Both the position numbers and the translations under genes were made by a program. A stretch of 64,000 nucleotides of DNA from Acinetobacter pullicarnis (lineage in GTDB: Bacteria > Pseudomonadota > Gammaproteobacteria > Pseudomonadales > Moraxellaceae): contig NZ_VCMZ01000001.1 in the NCBI RefSeq assembly GCF_006352475.1, positions 1,860,001 to 1,924,000 on the forward strand, written 5' to 3'. The first letter of the stretch is position 1; each line of letters begins with the position of its first letter. Of this stretch, positions 54,172 through 63,937 are shown piece by piece. The notes below the pieces were generated by a model. It made no database searches and was not told the origin of the DNA. It was given only the letters and a program-made list of their open reading frames with translations.

Positions 54172-54711
54172 ATGAAACTTTTTCCTAAACTGCTTATTAC
54201 AACCTTATTGTCTAGTATTTCAGTAATGGCTTTGGCTGATGTATTTGGGCAAATAGACGTAAAACTGACTGTTTATAGTGCTTGTGCGGTTAATGGGACT
54301 AAATTCGACAGTGGTGAATCGATTAGAATTGGTACTTTAGATTTTGGTCGAATGGCGGCAGTATCTAAAAGTGAGATACTCGTGAATGTCGCTTTAGAAT
54401 CAAGTCAAAATTTAAATATTACTTGTGATGTCGATACACCAGTCAATGTGTCAATTAATGCAGGTCAGCATAGCCTTGGTTCATCAGGCGAACGTTATTT
54501 AAAAAACACAACAGCAGATACGATTCACTATACGATCTATCGTGATGCAGCAAGTAATATTGAATACAAAGCCAATACTAGTCAGAGTTTTCTTGTAACG
54601 AGTGCCGCACCAATATCAATACCATTGACTGGAAAAGTTTTTGCGAATACTGGTGCAGCGAAAGCAAGAGGTGATTATAAAGATACCTTAACAGTGACAT
54701 TCTCTTTTTAA
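54172..54711 (+). CDS. Csu-like major pilin (spore coat U domain)
   Basis: Protein of 179 residues from the ATG at 54172; the frame is open from 54133 but the signal peptide begins here. It matches the CsuA/B plan: QIDVKLTVYSACAVNGT near the start, IGTLDFGRMAAVS, ITCDVDTPVNVSINAG, YLKNTTAD, then YTIYRDAASN and AKARGDYKDTLTVTFSF. A Cys pair is present. It is the first gene of a six-gene archaic chaperone-usher operon and the likely rod subunit. Confidence 0.88.
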   Translation: MKLFPKLLITTLLSSISVMALADVFGQIDVKLTVYSACAVNGTKFDSGESIRIGTLDFGRMAAVSKSEILVNVALESSQNLNITCDVDTPVNVSINAGQHSLGSSGERYLKNTTADTIHYTIYRDAASNIEYKANTSQSFLVTSAAPISIPLTGKVFANTGAAKARGDYKDTLTVTFSF

Positions 54712-54776
54712 AGGTCACTCTATTCAATTGTTATTGGTTAACCTACCACATTTTATAATGTGAGGAGGGTTCAGCG

Positions 54777-55331
54777 ATGCAACATTTTAAACGTCTCCTC
54801 AGTGCTGTTGTGATGATATTGTGTTGTGGAAATACAATATCAGCAGAACTTCAAGCGAAACTAAATACTCAAATTGAATTGTTAGCCTCATGCATGGTAA
54901 ATGATCGGCAATATGCATCGGGAGCAACGGGACTTAATTTTGGTACAATAAATTTTGGAAAAGTTGCTGCGAGTTACAATGGTACTGTCGAAGCGTCTTT
55001 AAATAACGGAATAAATAGCTCAATTAAAATTCAGTGTAATAGCACATTGAATAGCATAAAAATAATCTTTGGTGCTGGGGAAAATGATAATAATGTACCT
55101 GAACAGGCCAAAACTACGCACTTTCGAGCATTGAGAAATGGTGATCATTATATTGCTTATAATTTGGCTTATAGCGCCAGTAAAAAAATACTCAAGCCAC
55201 TCGATCAACTATCTTTTTTAAATGATAGTCAAATTTTGAATATCGATTTATATGGACAAGTGGTATTCGCAGATCAATCTATTGCAATAGGTATTTATCG
55301 TGATGTCATTCCAGTGATTATAGAGTTCTAA
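54777..55331 (+). CDS. Csu-like minor pilin, CsuA position
   Basis: Spore coat U domain protein of 184 residues with signal peptide. Cys appears in LLASCMVNDRQ and in IKIQCNST, and the C-terminus is IGIYRDVIPVIIEF. GAGGAGGGTTCAGCG precedes the ATG. By order it corresponds to CsuA. Confidence 0.85.
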   Translation: MQHFKRLLSAVVMILCCGNTISAELQAKLNTQIELLASCMVNDRQYASGATGLNFGTINFGKVAASYNGTVEASLNNGINSSIKIQCNSTLNSIKIIFGAGENDNNVPEQAKTTHFRALRNGDHYIAYNLAYSASKKILKPLDQLSFLNDSQILNIDLYGQVVFADQSIAIGIYRDVIPVIIEF

Positions 55332-55339
55332 GGCATCGT

Positions 55340-55870
55340 ATGAATAGGTGTAACATAGGAAAAATCGGAATAGGATTGGTATTATGTGTCCTTTCTGGTA
55401 TTGCCTGTGCCGACCTACCAAAACCGACTGCAACAATTGAAGCCAGAGCAACGATTGTTCGAGGATGTCAGTTAAGCAACATAGAACAGATGCTCAGTTT
55501 TAATAAACAAGCGGCAATGACACAAAGTAAAGTTGAAGCACATATTGAGAATACAAGCCAAAGTTGGAGTATTCGCTGTACGGCAAACACACCGGTATCG
55601 ATTAAATTAAATAATGGTGAAAATTTTTTAAATGACCATTGGCGGATGAAACACCAGACTAAAGATGAATATATCCCGTATTTATTTTTTCAAGATAGTG
55701 GTGAGCAATTTGAATATAAAGTCGGAGAGGCCGTTAATCTCTCAGCAACAAATGAACAACAAGCGATTTTACGGTTTTCATTTTTTGCTTTAGTTGATTT
55801 AAATAACGGAAATCAGGCTCGATCTGCGGGTATTTATAAAGATAGCGTTGCGATTACAATAGCATGGTGA
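55340..55870 (+). CDS. Csu-like minor pilin, CsuB position
   Basis: Spore coat U domain protein of 176 residues with signal peptide ending ACADL. The usual features are present: IVRGCQLSN, WSIRCTANTPVSIKLNNG and SAGIYKDSVAITIAW. It starts nine bases after the previous pilin. By order it corresponds to CsuB. Confidence 0.85.
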   Translation: MNRCNIGKIGIGLVLCVLSGIACADLPKPTATIEARATIVRGCQLSNIEQMLSFNKQAAMTQSKVEAHIENTSQSWSIRCTANTPVSIKLNNGENFLNDHWRMKHQTKDEYIPYLFFQDSGEQFEYKVGEAVNLSATNEQQAILRFSFFALVDLNNGNQARSAGIYKDSVAITIAW

Positions 55871-55874
55871 CGTG

Positions 55875-56690
55875 ATGGACACTAAACCACAATCAAGACG
55901 ATTTTATACAGGCAAAGTATTTTTAGTATTTGTTCTGATGGCGATTTGCCGTCATATTTTTGCGCAAGCAACATTTTTGATTTGGCCAATATATCCCAAT
56001 ATCGAATCAAATGAAAAAGCGACAGCGGTATGGTTGGAAAATACTGGGAAATCGGAAGCATTGATTCAAGTTCGAGTATTTAAATGGGATCAGCAGCAGT
56101 ATAAAGACAATTACGAAATACAATCTGAAATTATTCCTAGCCCTCCGGTCGTTAAAATAAAAGCGGGCACAAAGAATATGTTACGCCTTACACGTATCAT
56201 GCCTGCGCCTTTAAATACTGAGCAGGCTTATCGTGTTATTGTGGATGAGTTGCCAATTCAACTTGAGAACACGTCATCCCAAAACATCGCAGTCAACTTT
56301 CAAATACGTTATTCAATTCCACTTTTTAGTTATGGCCAAGGAATGGGCAGTGGTTTAACCGATGCATCCATTATTGCCAATGCAAAAAATCCTTTAGCAC
56401 AACCCAATCTCAGTTATTGGACTGAAAAAAATAAGGATGGTGAAGCGACTCTTTATATTAAAAACACGGGGAGTAAATTTGCTAGAATTTCAGAAATTCG
56501 CATGCATGAAAAGAGCGACCCGCTGAATTTTAATTATGTCCCTTTGGGGTATATTCTCGCAAATAGTACCATGACTTTTCATTTGAGCAGTCAATTGGCA
56601 GAGGGCATTCGAAATTCAAGTCAATTATATGCAGTAGACAGTTCCGGTGCCGCGTTAAAAGTAATCCTGCTTAAACGGGTTGGTCAATGA
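55875..56690 (+). CDS. Csu-like periplasmic pilus chaperone
   Basis: Chaperone of 271 residues from the ATG at 55875 (GTG 55872 precedes it). Two Ig domains: FLIWPIYPNIESNEKATAVWLEN carries the subgroup's first strand, quoted in part, and MLRLTRIMPAPLNTEQAYRVIVDELP closes the first domain. The long first strand fits archaic chaperones of the CsuC type, not the FimC/PapD type encoded at 31322. It starts four bases after the preceding stop. Confidence 0.9.
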   Translation: MDTKPQSRRFYTGKVFLVFVLMAICRHIFAQATFLIWPIYPNIESNEKATAVWLENTGKSEALIQVRVFKWDQQQYKDNYEIQSEIIPSPPVVKIKAGTKNMLRLTRIMPAPLNTEQAYRVIVDELPIQLENTSSQNIAVNFQIRYSIPLFSYGQGMGSGLTDASIIANAKNPLAQPNLSYWTEKNKDGEATLYIKNTGSKFARISEIRMHEKSDPLNFNYVPLGYILANSTMTFHLSSQLAEGIRNSSQLYAVDSSGAALKVILLKRVGQ

Positions 56691-56693
56691 GCC

Positions 56694-59243
56694 ATGATTA
56701 CGCATAGCTCACTTCAATGGCAGCCTTTAAGTTACTCTTTGGCTGTGCTGATCTACATCAGTGATGCAACTGGTTTAGTCAGCAAGGTCTTTGCAGGGGA
56801 GTTACCACCAGCACCACAGACTGAAGCCGATTTGAGTCCAGTGCTGAAATTATATCTTGAGTTGATTATAAATAAATATTCAACCCAACGTGTTATTCCT
56901 GTGATTGTGAAAGGGGGGGATTACTATATTGAATATAAAAAAATTCAGGATTTAAAAATTATTATTCCTGCACATTCTGCTGATACAAGCAATCAAGTGA
57001 TTAATGAAAATAGCTTAAATAAAAATGACATATTGCTTGTGGGATTTGCAAATAACCCAACAGATTGGATAAATTTATCCACCATGCCTGAGGTTAAGTT
57101 TGAATATCTCGCTGCACAACAAAGCTTGGTATTAAATTTCCCTCCGAGTTGGATGCCCATACAGATGCTAGGTCGAGATACCCTATATCAAGGCTCAAGT
57201 GGGCAGTCGGGATTTGGCCTGTTAAATAATTATGACTTATATTTATCGCGTGCAAATGATCAAGTAATCACTGGTAAATTATTTTCAGAGCAACGAATTT
57301 TCTCTGGTTATGGGGTCTTTAAAAATCTTGGTATTTATACGCAACAAGCAAGAACGAACAAAGCTAGAGTAAGCCTAAACCATCCTTATAATGGCTATCG
57401 GCGTTATGAAAGTACTTTTCAATACGATCATGAAGCATCTGCAACTTCCATTTTGTTGGGTGATATTATTTCTGCAAGTAAAAATAGCTGGGGTAATTCA
57501 ATCCGTTTAGGTGGGCTGCAAATTAAACGTGATTTTGGTACACGCCCCGATTTAATTACTTATCCCTTGCCGCAGTTTTTAGGTCAAGCTACGCTGCCTA
57601 GTCACATTGATTTACTTATTAATGGTCAGAAAATTCAGACAGCGGATGTGCAATCAGGCCCATTTTTAATGCAGAGTTTGCCTTATATGACGGGGCGTGG
57701 TGAGGCGATCATTGTGACAACAGATGCCGTTGGTCGTCGAGTATCCACCGCGATCCCTTTTTATATATCAAATCACTTATTAAAACCGGGATTAATTGAC
57801 TATGCATTTTCAATTGGGCAGATCCGTAAAGGCTTTGGCAGTAAAGACTTTAACTATGGTGCCTTTGTTAGCTCAGTCGATGCGCGTTATGGTTTATATA
57901 ATTGGTTAACCTTAGAAGGTAGAGCAGAACTCTCTAAAAAAATTCAGGTGTTTGGTATTGGTACAGTGACGAAGCTCTCGCAGTTTGGAATTTTGAGTGC
58001 TTCTTATGCCAGTAGCCGCGCAGAGCTAGAACCGAATCAAATGCCAATCGTGGCATTGAGTCATACGCAAATAGGGAATCAATACTCAATTGGTTATTAC
58101 TACAGCCAACAACACTTTGGATTGAGTTTGAATCATCGTTATCAAGATAAAAATTATGCGGATTTATCTCGATTGGGATATTATAATGCAGCATATAATA
58201 ACAGTCAGGAAATGACCACGGCACAAAGTTTTTTATCAACACCTCAACTGGGAAGTTGGGGGATCGCTTATATTCAAGCGCAATCTACAAATGTTAAAAA
58301 TAAGTTGATGAATTTATCTTGGACACCGAAGTTACCCCGCGACTTAAGCAATATTCTTGTTTCGGTGAGTGCCAGTCAAGACTTAATCAAAAATGAATGG
58401 AGTGCAGCACTACAAGTTTCTATCCCTATATTTCATAATCGTTCTATATTGAATACCAGTTATAGCAAAGGCGCGAATTCAAATACTGGCATGGTTAACT
58501 TGAATCGTTCAGTTCCATCAGATGGTGGTTTGGGTATTGATTTAACCCACCGCTTTGGCTCAGAGGGACGTGATTTAAATCAAGCAAATATTCATTATCA
58601 GCATCCATATTTTAATACCAGTTTTGGTGCTTCTAGTTTTCGCAATGATTATGACTATTGGTTTGGTTTGGTGGGTTCAATTGTTTGGATGAAACAAGGT
58701 GTATTTATGTCCAATCGACTAGGTGAATCTTTTGCACTGATTGATACCAACCATGTTCCAGACATTCCGATTCAGTATGAAAATAGCTTGATTGGTCGAA
58801 GTAATCGTAAGGGCTATGCTTTTGTTTCTTCCATTCCTCCGTATTATGCAGGTAAATACAATATTGATCCTTTAGCGCTTTCTTCAAACTATATTGCAAC
58901 GAGTGTGGAAAAGCGTGTCGCAGCAAAACGTGGTTCAGGTATTGTAATTACTTTCCCCGTTATTCAATCTATTGCAGCAAATGTTTATTTGGTTAATCAG
59001 CAGAATCAGCCGATTCCTGTTGGGGCATTGGTACATCGAATTGACCATGAATCAAGTTATGTGGGTATTGATGGCATTGCTTATTTGGAGAATTTGCAAA
59101 GTGAAAATGAAATCACGGTTCAATACGCTGATCATCAAGTCTGTAAAGCAAAATTTTCAGTCGATATGGAAAGCGCCAAACTTGAAATTTTAACGATTCG
59201 GCATATTCAGTGCTTGACGCAAGTGGAAGATCAGGTGAAGTGA
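56694..59243 (+). CDS. Csu-like archaic outer membrane usher
   Basis: Usher of 849 residues. Plug-domain phrases LPQFLGQATLPSHIDLLINGQ and VQSGPFLMQSLPYMTGRGEAIIV, quoted in part, and a C-terminal domain with a Cys pair (DHQVCKAKF, RHIQCLTQ) mark the family. It aligns in layout with CsuD rather than FimD. It starts three bases after the chaperone stop. Confidence 0.92.
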   Translation: MITHSSLQWQPLSYSLAVLIYISDATGLVSKVFAGELPPAPQTEADLSPVLKLYLELIINKYSTQRVIPVIVKGGDYYIEYKKIQDLKIIIPAHSADTSNQVINENSLNKNDILLVGFANNPTDWINLSTMPEVKFEYLAAQQSLVLNFPPSWMPIQMLGRDTLYQGSSGQSGFGLLNNYDLYLSRANDQVITGKLFSEQRIFSGYGVFKNLGIYTQQARTNKARVSLNHPYNGYRRYESTFQYDHEASATSILLGDIISASKNSWGNSIRLGGLQIKRDFGTRPDLITYPLPQFLGQATLPSHIDLLINGQKIQTADVQSGPFLMQSLPYMTGRGEAIIVTTDAVGRRVSTAIPFYISNHLLKPGLIDYAFSIGQIRKGFGSKDFNYGAFVSSVDARYGLYNWLTLEGRAELSKKIQVFGIGTVTKLSQFGILSASYASSRAELEPNQMPIVALSHTQIGNQYSIGYYYSQQHFGLSLNHRYQDKNYADLSRLGYYNAAYNNSQEMTTAQSFLSTPQLGSWGIAYIQAQSTNVKNKLMNLSWTPKLPRDLSNILVSVSASQDLIKNEWSAALQVSIPIFHNRSILNTSYSKGANSNTGMVNLNRSVPSDGGLGIDLTHRFGSEGRDLNQANIHYQHPYFNTSFGASSFRNDYDYWFGLVGSIVWMKQGVFMSNRLGESFALIDTNHVPDIPIQYENSLIGRSNRKGYAFVSSIPPYYAGKYNIDPLALSSNYIATSVEKRVAAKRGSGIVITFPVIQSIAANVYLVNQQNQPIPVGALVHRIDHESSYVGIDGIAYLENLQSENEITVQYADHQVCKAKFSVDMESAKLEILTIRHIQCLTQVEDQVK

Positions 59244-59417
59244 CTATTTAAAATCTAACTTTCGCCTGAGTAGACTAAATAGAGACAAAATAATATACAC
59301 AATGCCAGCGTTGTAAATTCTAAATAAAGAAGGATTAGCCAAGCAGATTATAAACATAAAAGAAATGAATAGTTTTTTTAATCATGGGGGATCAGACGAA
59401 ATCAGAGGTGATTAAAA

Positions 59418-60437
59418 GTGAATCGATACTATTTAGGGATCCTGTGCTTTGTACTATTTTTCTCGACCACAGAAGCTTATGCAAAGTGCAAAGTTTTAAA
59501 TGAAACAATTAATCTAGGGCAGTATTCTTCAATCGGTTTTACTGACACGGGCATAAATGATGCCCGTGTAAAATCAGGCTTAAACTGCGCTAACTTATCA
59601 GTCGGGTTGCTTTCAACAACTTATTTAAAATACAAAGTCATGCAATTACCCAAAAAATTAGTTTCAAGCCAAGATTCTACCAATGAAATCAAAATTCATT
59701 TTAAGGATCACAAATCAAATCCTATTGTTGAGGGTTCGGAAAACAATTTGACGGATACCGATTTAATCTCCTTGTTTAATGGATTGAATGGTGATTTAGC
59801 ATTTTCCATCACCATCGCAGCAGGTCAAGAAATAGCACCAGGGACTTATATGAATACTGATGCAGCAACCGTACTTTGGTATTATGCAATACCCATTGCT
59901 TCGATAGGCTGTGAATCAATTGGCTACGATATGAGCTCTGGTTTTGTCCTTCAGGAAGGTATTTTGAATTGTGATGTATCGAGTTGGGGTGAAGGAGAGG
60001 CTTCTTCGCTGCAATATCAAATAATAATTTTGCCAGATTGTAGAATCTCTGTAAGTAATATTAATTTTGGTAGTGCGCCATTCCCAAGTGCATTTCATCC
60101 TGTAGAAACGTCATTAGGCATAAGATGCTCAGTAAAAACACCCTATAATGTCAGTTTAAGTGATGGGCATAATATGCAAAACGGACAGCGCCGTATGAAA
60201 AATGCGACAGAGAGTCATTATTTGGCTTATGAGATATATAAGGACTCAGATAAACAGCGCTGGGGAAGTCAGGGCGAACAACGCTGGCCAAGTAGCGCAG
60301 CCTCGATGAACGGAAATGTATTAGACGGAAAAACACAGCAAATCTATCGATATCGTGCCGAGATTAAAGATAGTGATGCAAGACCAATAGCAACAGGAAT
60401 TTATACGGATAATATTACCGTGGAAGTTGATTTTTAA
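59418..60437 (+). CDS. Csu-like tip adhesin
   Basis: Protein of 339 residues starting at a GTG, with AGAGGTGATT upstream. A signal peptide (ending AYAKC) is followed by two spore coat U-type domains; the second begins PDCRISVSNINFGSAPFPSAF and ends IYTDNITVEVDF. The two-domain layout and final operon position match CsuE, which binds abiotic surfaces through a tip domain in A. baumannii. The gap from the usher is 174 bases. Confidence 0.85.
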   Translation: MNRYYLGILCFVLFFSTTEAYAKCKVLNETINLGQYSSIGFTDTGINDARVKSGLNCANLSVGLLSTTYLKYKVMQLPKKLVSSQDSTNEIKIHFKDHKSNPIVEGSENNLTDTDLISLFNGLNGDLAFSITIAAGQEIAPGTYMNTDAATVLWYYAIPIASIGCESIGYDMSSGFVLQEGILNCDVSSWGEGEASSLQYQIIILPDCRISVSNINFGSAPFPSAFHPVETSLGIRCSVKTPYNVSLSDGHNMQNGQRRMKNATESHYLAYEIYKDSDKQRWGSQGEQRWPSSAASMNGNVLDGKTQQIYRYRAEIKDSDARPIATGIYTDNITVEVDF

Positions 60438-60742
60438 TCTGCTTAGATATTATCTATTGATTCAATATCTGGGTTTTAAATTATTTAATTCAAAGTTGTT
60501 TTAGCATTTAAGTATTCGTTTGATACATTGCTTTAAAAGATTCTCCTCAGCTATATGCCTAATGGGCTAGCGGGGTTTTTAAGCGGTATCTTGTTGAGGG
60601 GAATTGGAGCGGTGTGGAAGGAAGCTGTTGACTAAAATATGACCTTATTATTATATTAACTCGAAACTTTGAAAATCCTATAGCCTGTGTATTGCAGAGC
60701 ATTTCACAACAAAAACAATATAAACAAAAAAAAGGGATCAGT
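60438..60742. other. Gap between the tip adhesin and carbonic anhydrase genes
   Basis: 305 AT-rich bases without a convincing ORF. I see no clear terminator or consensus promoter. Confidence 0.4.
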
Positions 60743-61489
60743 ATGCGTAAATTTATTTTAACTGCTGTGATGTGGGGTATTGCTGCATCAGGGCTTGCCT
60801 CTGAAACGATAGAATGGGGATACAACGAAAACAATGCTCCTGAGCACTGGGGAGCATTAAGTCCTAATTATAAAATGTGCGACTTAGGAAAGCAGCAATC
60901 GCCGATTAATATTACTCAAGCTATTGAGACGGAGACCAAGCAGAAAATAAAAATAGATTATAAGGTTTCACCACATGATGTGGTGTTTAATGGTCATACC
61001 GTACAAGTGAATACACAGGATAAGAGTGATTATTTAATTTTAGATCAGCAAAAATATTTCTTACAACAGTTCCATTTTCATACGCCAAGTGAAAACCAAA
61101 TTCAGGGTAAAAGTTTTCCACTTGAACTGCACTTTGTAAATCAAGATGCTCAAGGGAAACTTACCGTCTTAGCCGTGATGTTTGTACTTGGGCATGAAAA
61201 CTCAGAGTGGAATAAATTTTGGTCTGATCTTTCCAATAAAGAAAATGATAATAAAGTTTTGAGTCATCAGATTAATTTAGACAAGCTATTACCGAAAAAA
61301 CGCGAATACTATCGCACATTAGGTTCTTTAACGACTCCGCCATGTACTGAGGGGGTTCACTGGATTATATTCGAACAGCCATTAACAATCTCTAATACAC
61401 AACTAAGCGAATTGAAAGCATTGCTGCATCATCATGCGAATAATCGCCCAATTCAACCTCAAAATGGACGTCTTGTTATCGAAGATTAA
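60743..61489 (+). CDS. Alpha-class carbonic anhydrase
   Basis: Periplasmic zinc enzyme of 248 residues from the ATG at 60743 (AAAGGG upstream; the frame is open from 60692). A signal peptide ends near GLASE. The zinc ligands are His 111 and 113 (FHFHTPSEN) and His 130 (ELHFVNQD); Thr and Pro of SLTTPPCTEGVHW line the active site. Cys 46 and the Cys of TTPPCTEG probably form the usual disulfide. It interconverts CO2 and bicarbonate outside the cytoplasm. Confidence 0.95.
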   Translation: MRKFILTAVMWGIAASGLASETIEWGYNENNAPEHWGALSPNYKMCDLGKQQSPINITQAIETETKQKIKIDYKVSPHDVVFNGHTVQVNTQDKSDYLILDQQKYFLQQFHFHTPSENQIQGKSFPLELHFVNQDAQGKLTVLAVMFVLGHENSEWNKFWSDLSNKENDNKVLSHQINLDKLLPKKREYYRTLGSLTTPPCTEGVHWIIFEQPLTISNTQLSELKALLHHHANNRPIQPQNGRLVIED

Positions 61490-61567
61490 ATGGTCTGGTT
61501 GGTGATGTGATTGAGTAAATACATAAACCAGATAGAATGTTATTTACGTACTCTGTTCCTTGTTATT

Positions 61568-62308
61568 ATGCCTCAGCAACTCTCGATTTTTCTTAAAAAA
61601 TTTCTTTGTTTTAATTTGTGTGCGATGACGTCTTTAATTTATGCACAGGATATTGAATATACAGACGAATTTAAGCGTCTTATTATTGAGCGTTCAACAC
61701 AGTTGGAAGACCAATCTGGGAGAGCGATTATTTTAAGCCAGCGCTTTTTGCGTATTGGCCAAAGCTTACTTTATATTAAGGGTTCTTCAACAGCAGAGAC
61801 GATTCGCTACGGACAAGAATTTTGTATAAAACAGGGGAAAATATTTGATCTTGAATATGGTACTAAAATAATTGAAATAACCAGGCCAGATCAAAATATG
61901 AATGAACAAGATAGACAATCTGAACTTAATTTAATCAGCTGTAATCCAGATCACTCGTTTATAGAAAATATTCAGCAGAAAGCGGGGCTGCAGAAGGCGA
62001 TTAAGCAAGAAATGAAGGGTGGGTATCACTACACCAGTTGGTATAACGGCAGAGGGGAAAAGCTGATTGAGCGTAAGGTTGTAATGACCACGCCAAATGG
62101 CACGGAATATTCGACACAGAAAAGGTTTTTAGGCCTTGGGACAAATCAAATGATGTATTTGCCCAACAGTGCTTCTGCTGAAACTTTAGAATACGAACAG
62201 GCATTTTGTGGCAGTTTTGCTTTAACACGAGACATCGATAAAGGCGTTCAAATTGAATCAATATCGTCATCTTATGGCTTAATGTGCGATAGTTCGGTTC
62301 AGCAATAA
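61568..62308 (+). CDS. Secreted protein of unknown function with an internal duplication
   Basis: From the ATG at 61568 it has 246 residues; a TTG at 61511 would extend it by 19. A signal peptide ends near YAQD. Two repeats of about 28 residues share the pattern RFLxxG...Y...SxxAETxxYxQxFC: one begins at RFLRIGQSLLYIKG, the other at RFLGLGTNQMMYLP. Each repeat's Cys has a second Cys 26-39 residues on (LISCNP, LMCDSS), so each could form a disulfide. I do not recognise the family. It lies just after the carbonic anhydrase gene. Confidence 0.7.
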   Translation: MPQQLSIFLKKFLCFNLCAMTSLIYAQDIEYTDEFKRLIIERSTQLEDQSGRAIILSQRFLRIGQSLLYIKGSSTAETIRYGQEFCIKQGKIFDLEYGTKIIEITRPDQNMNEQDRQSELNLISCNPDHSFIENIQQKAGLQKAIKQEMKGGYHYTSWYNGRGEKLIERKVVMTTPNGTEYSTQKRFLGLGTNQMMYLPNSASAETLEYEQAFCGSFALTRDIDKGVQIESISSSYGLMCDSSVQQ

Positions 62309-62707
62309 AGGGCATTTAAATTATTTGAATGATTTATTTTAATAATTTGCTTGAATTACATTTTGCAATTTAATGACGTTAATTTGTCTTCTATAAAAAC
62401 ACAACTTTCGCAAGAACTCCACTATTAATTTAATCTTAACTATTCACTTTTTATTATTTAATTATTAATCATCGCTATCCTTATTATTGACCTGCGAAAG
62501 TAAAATAATTTAATGCAATAAAAAAAATGATGTTCATCAAGTGGCTGAGTTCGTCTCATCACATAAATTAAATCTGTGCTTAAGTCGTGATGAAATAAAT
62601 TAAAATTTGATAATTCTAACTTTTATTGATCTTAAGTTGTAAAGGAACACACTTTCGCAAGATGTTTCAACACATGCAGCCGTCGGGTAATTTATGGAAA
62701 AATTATT
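62309..62707. other. AT-rich gap with repeated ACTTTCGCA motif upstream of the OmpW-like gene
   Basis: 399 bases without an ORF. ACTTTCGCAAGA occurs at 62404-62415 and 62651-62662 in direct orientation, and its inverse CTGCGAAAGT at 62492-62501. A candidate regulator-binding motif; the ribosome site before 62708 is weak. Confidence 0.5.
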
Positions 62708-63844
62708 ATGAATAAAAACTTAATCAAGAAAATTATATTGATCGCACCATTAAGTATGTTGATGAGTGCCAGTTATGCGGAAGAATTTAAACGCTTTTCT
62801 GTTTCAGCTGGTTGGTTGCATATTATGCCGCAAGGTTCAGCTAATCCTTTTAATATTAGTACTGTCATTTTAAATGGATCTCAGCATAAAGTTGGAGGTA
62901 TAACGCCTAAATCTTTTATCGATTCGGTTGATTTAAAGAAAGCGGATGCGATGGCAGCAGAATTTGAAAGCTCTAAATTATCTCAGCTAAATACGTTGCT
63001 TATAAACCGGAATGATGATGGAAAGACAATCGCAGAGGCAAGTGAACTGATAGATAAAAATGGAAGACTTATTCCAGAAGCGACTGGAATTGTGAGCTTA
63101 AATGGGCTTGAGAATTGGACACAAACGGGCACAGGCTTAGAGGCAGAAAAAGCAGATACAATTGGACTGATGATGAGTTATTACCTCAGTGATCAGGTTT
63201 CATTGCAGTTTATCGGTGGTATACCGCCAAAAGTTGAGATTAAAGGTAAAGGTGAGATTGTGGCGCCTATGTCGGGTACAGCTGCACTCACGCATGAGCG
63301 TGTTGCTCCCTATGTCGGTGAATCTGTTCCATTGAAGAAAGATATACCAATTACGAATCTAGGTAATAAACCAACAGTATCGCGTGCACGTGCTTGGACG
63401 CCTGCATTTGAAGTGCAATATCAGTTTGGTAAAACTGGGGTCAATAAATTTAGACCATATGTTGGTGCAGGCGTTATGTATGCGCACTATAACCAGATCA
63501 AGCTGCATCACCAAGTCCGGGCTGATTTGGTTGCAGCTGGACATATGATTCAAAATATTAAAGATGGCAATGCAGGGGCTGCCTTAGATAAGGTCAACTC
63601 AAGTGGTAATCCGTATGTAAAAGTAAAAGCGGAGGACTCCATTGCACCGATTGTGACACTTGGCTTTACTTATGATTTGGATGACAGTTGGTATGCGACC
63701 GCTTCAGTTTCTTATGTGAAATTAAATAATCTAGTCAAAGTCGATGTGATAAATGCCAATGATGGGAGCCGTTTGATTCGTTCTACCAGTCGTATTGATG
63801 TTGATCCTATTCTGACCTATGTCGGGGTTGGTTATCGCTTCTAA
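62708..63844 (+). CDS. OmpW-family outer membrane protein
   Basis: Outer-membrane barrel protein of 378 residues with a signal peptide ending SYAEE. The mature start FKRFSVSAGWLHIMPQG and the C-terminal TYVGVGYRF match the OmpW/AlkL family. It is longer than the usual 200-250 residues: an insertion spans roughly residues 45-145, and a second lies near 265-300. Relatives pass hydrophobic compounds into the periplasm. The last residue is Phe, as needed for BAM recognition. Confidence 0.8.
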   Translation: MNKNLIKKIILIAPLSMLMSASYAEEFKRFSVSAGWLHIMPQGSANPFNISTVILNGSQHKVGGITPKSFIDSVDLKKADAMAAEFESSKLSQLNTLLINRNDDGKTIAEASELIDKNGRLIPEATGIVSLNGLENWTQTGTGLEAEKADTIGLMMSYYLSDQVSLQFIGGIPPKVEIKGKGEIVAPMSGTAALTHERVAPYVGESVPLKKDIPITNLGNKPTVSRARAWTPAFEVQYQFGKTGVNKFRPYVGAGVMYAHYNQIKLHHQVRADLVAAGHMIQNIKDGNAGAALDKVNSSGNPYVKVKAEDSIAPIVTLGFTYDLDDSWYATASVSYVKLNNLVKVDVINANDGSRLIRSTSRIDVDPILTYVGVGYRF

Positions 63845-63875
63845 TGTAGATTTTGTTATCTCACTGTTTAAGATC

Positions 63876-63937
63876 AAGCCGAACACAAATGAAATGAATG
63901 GTTCAAATTTAATTTCAGTGTGTGTTTGGCTTTTTTA
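63876..63937 (+). terminator. Probable terminator after the OmpW-like gene
   Basis: AAGCCGAACACA pairs with TGTGTTTGGCTT (one wobble) across a 33-base loop, followed by six T. Confidence 0.6.
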
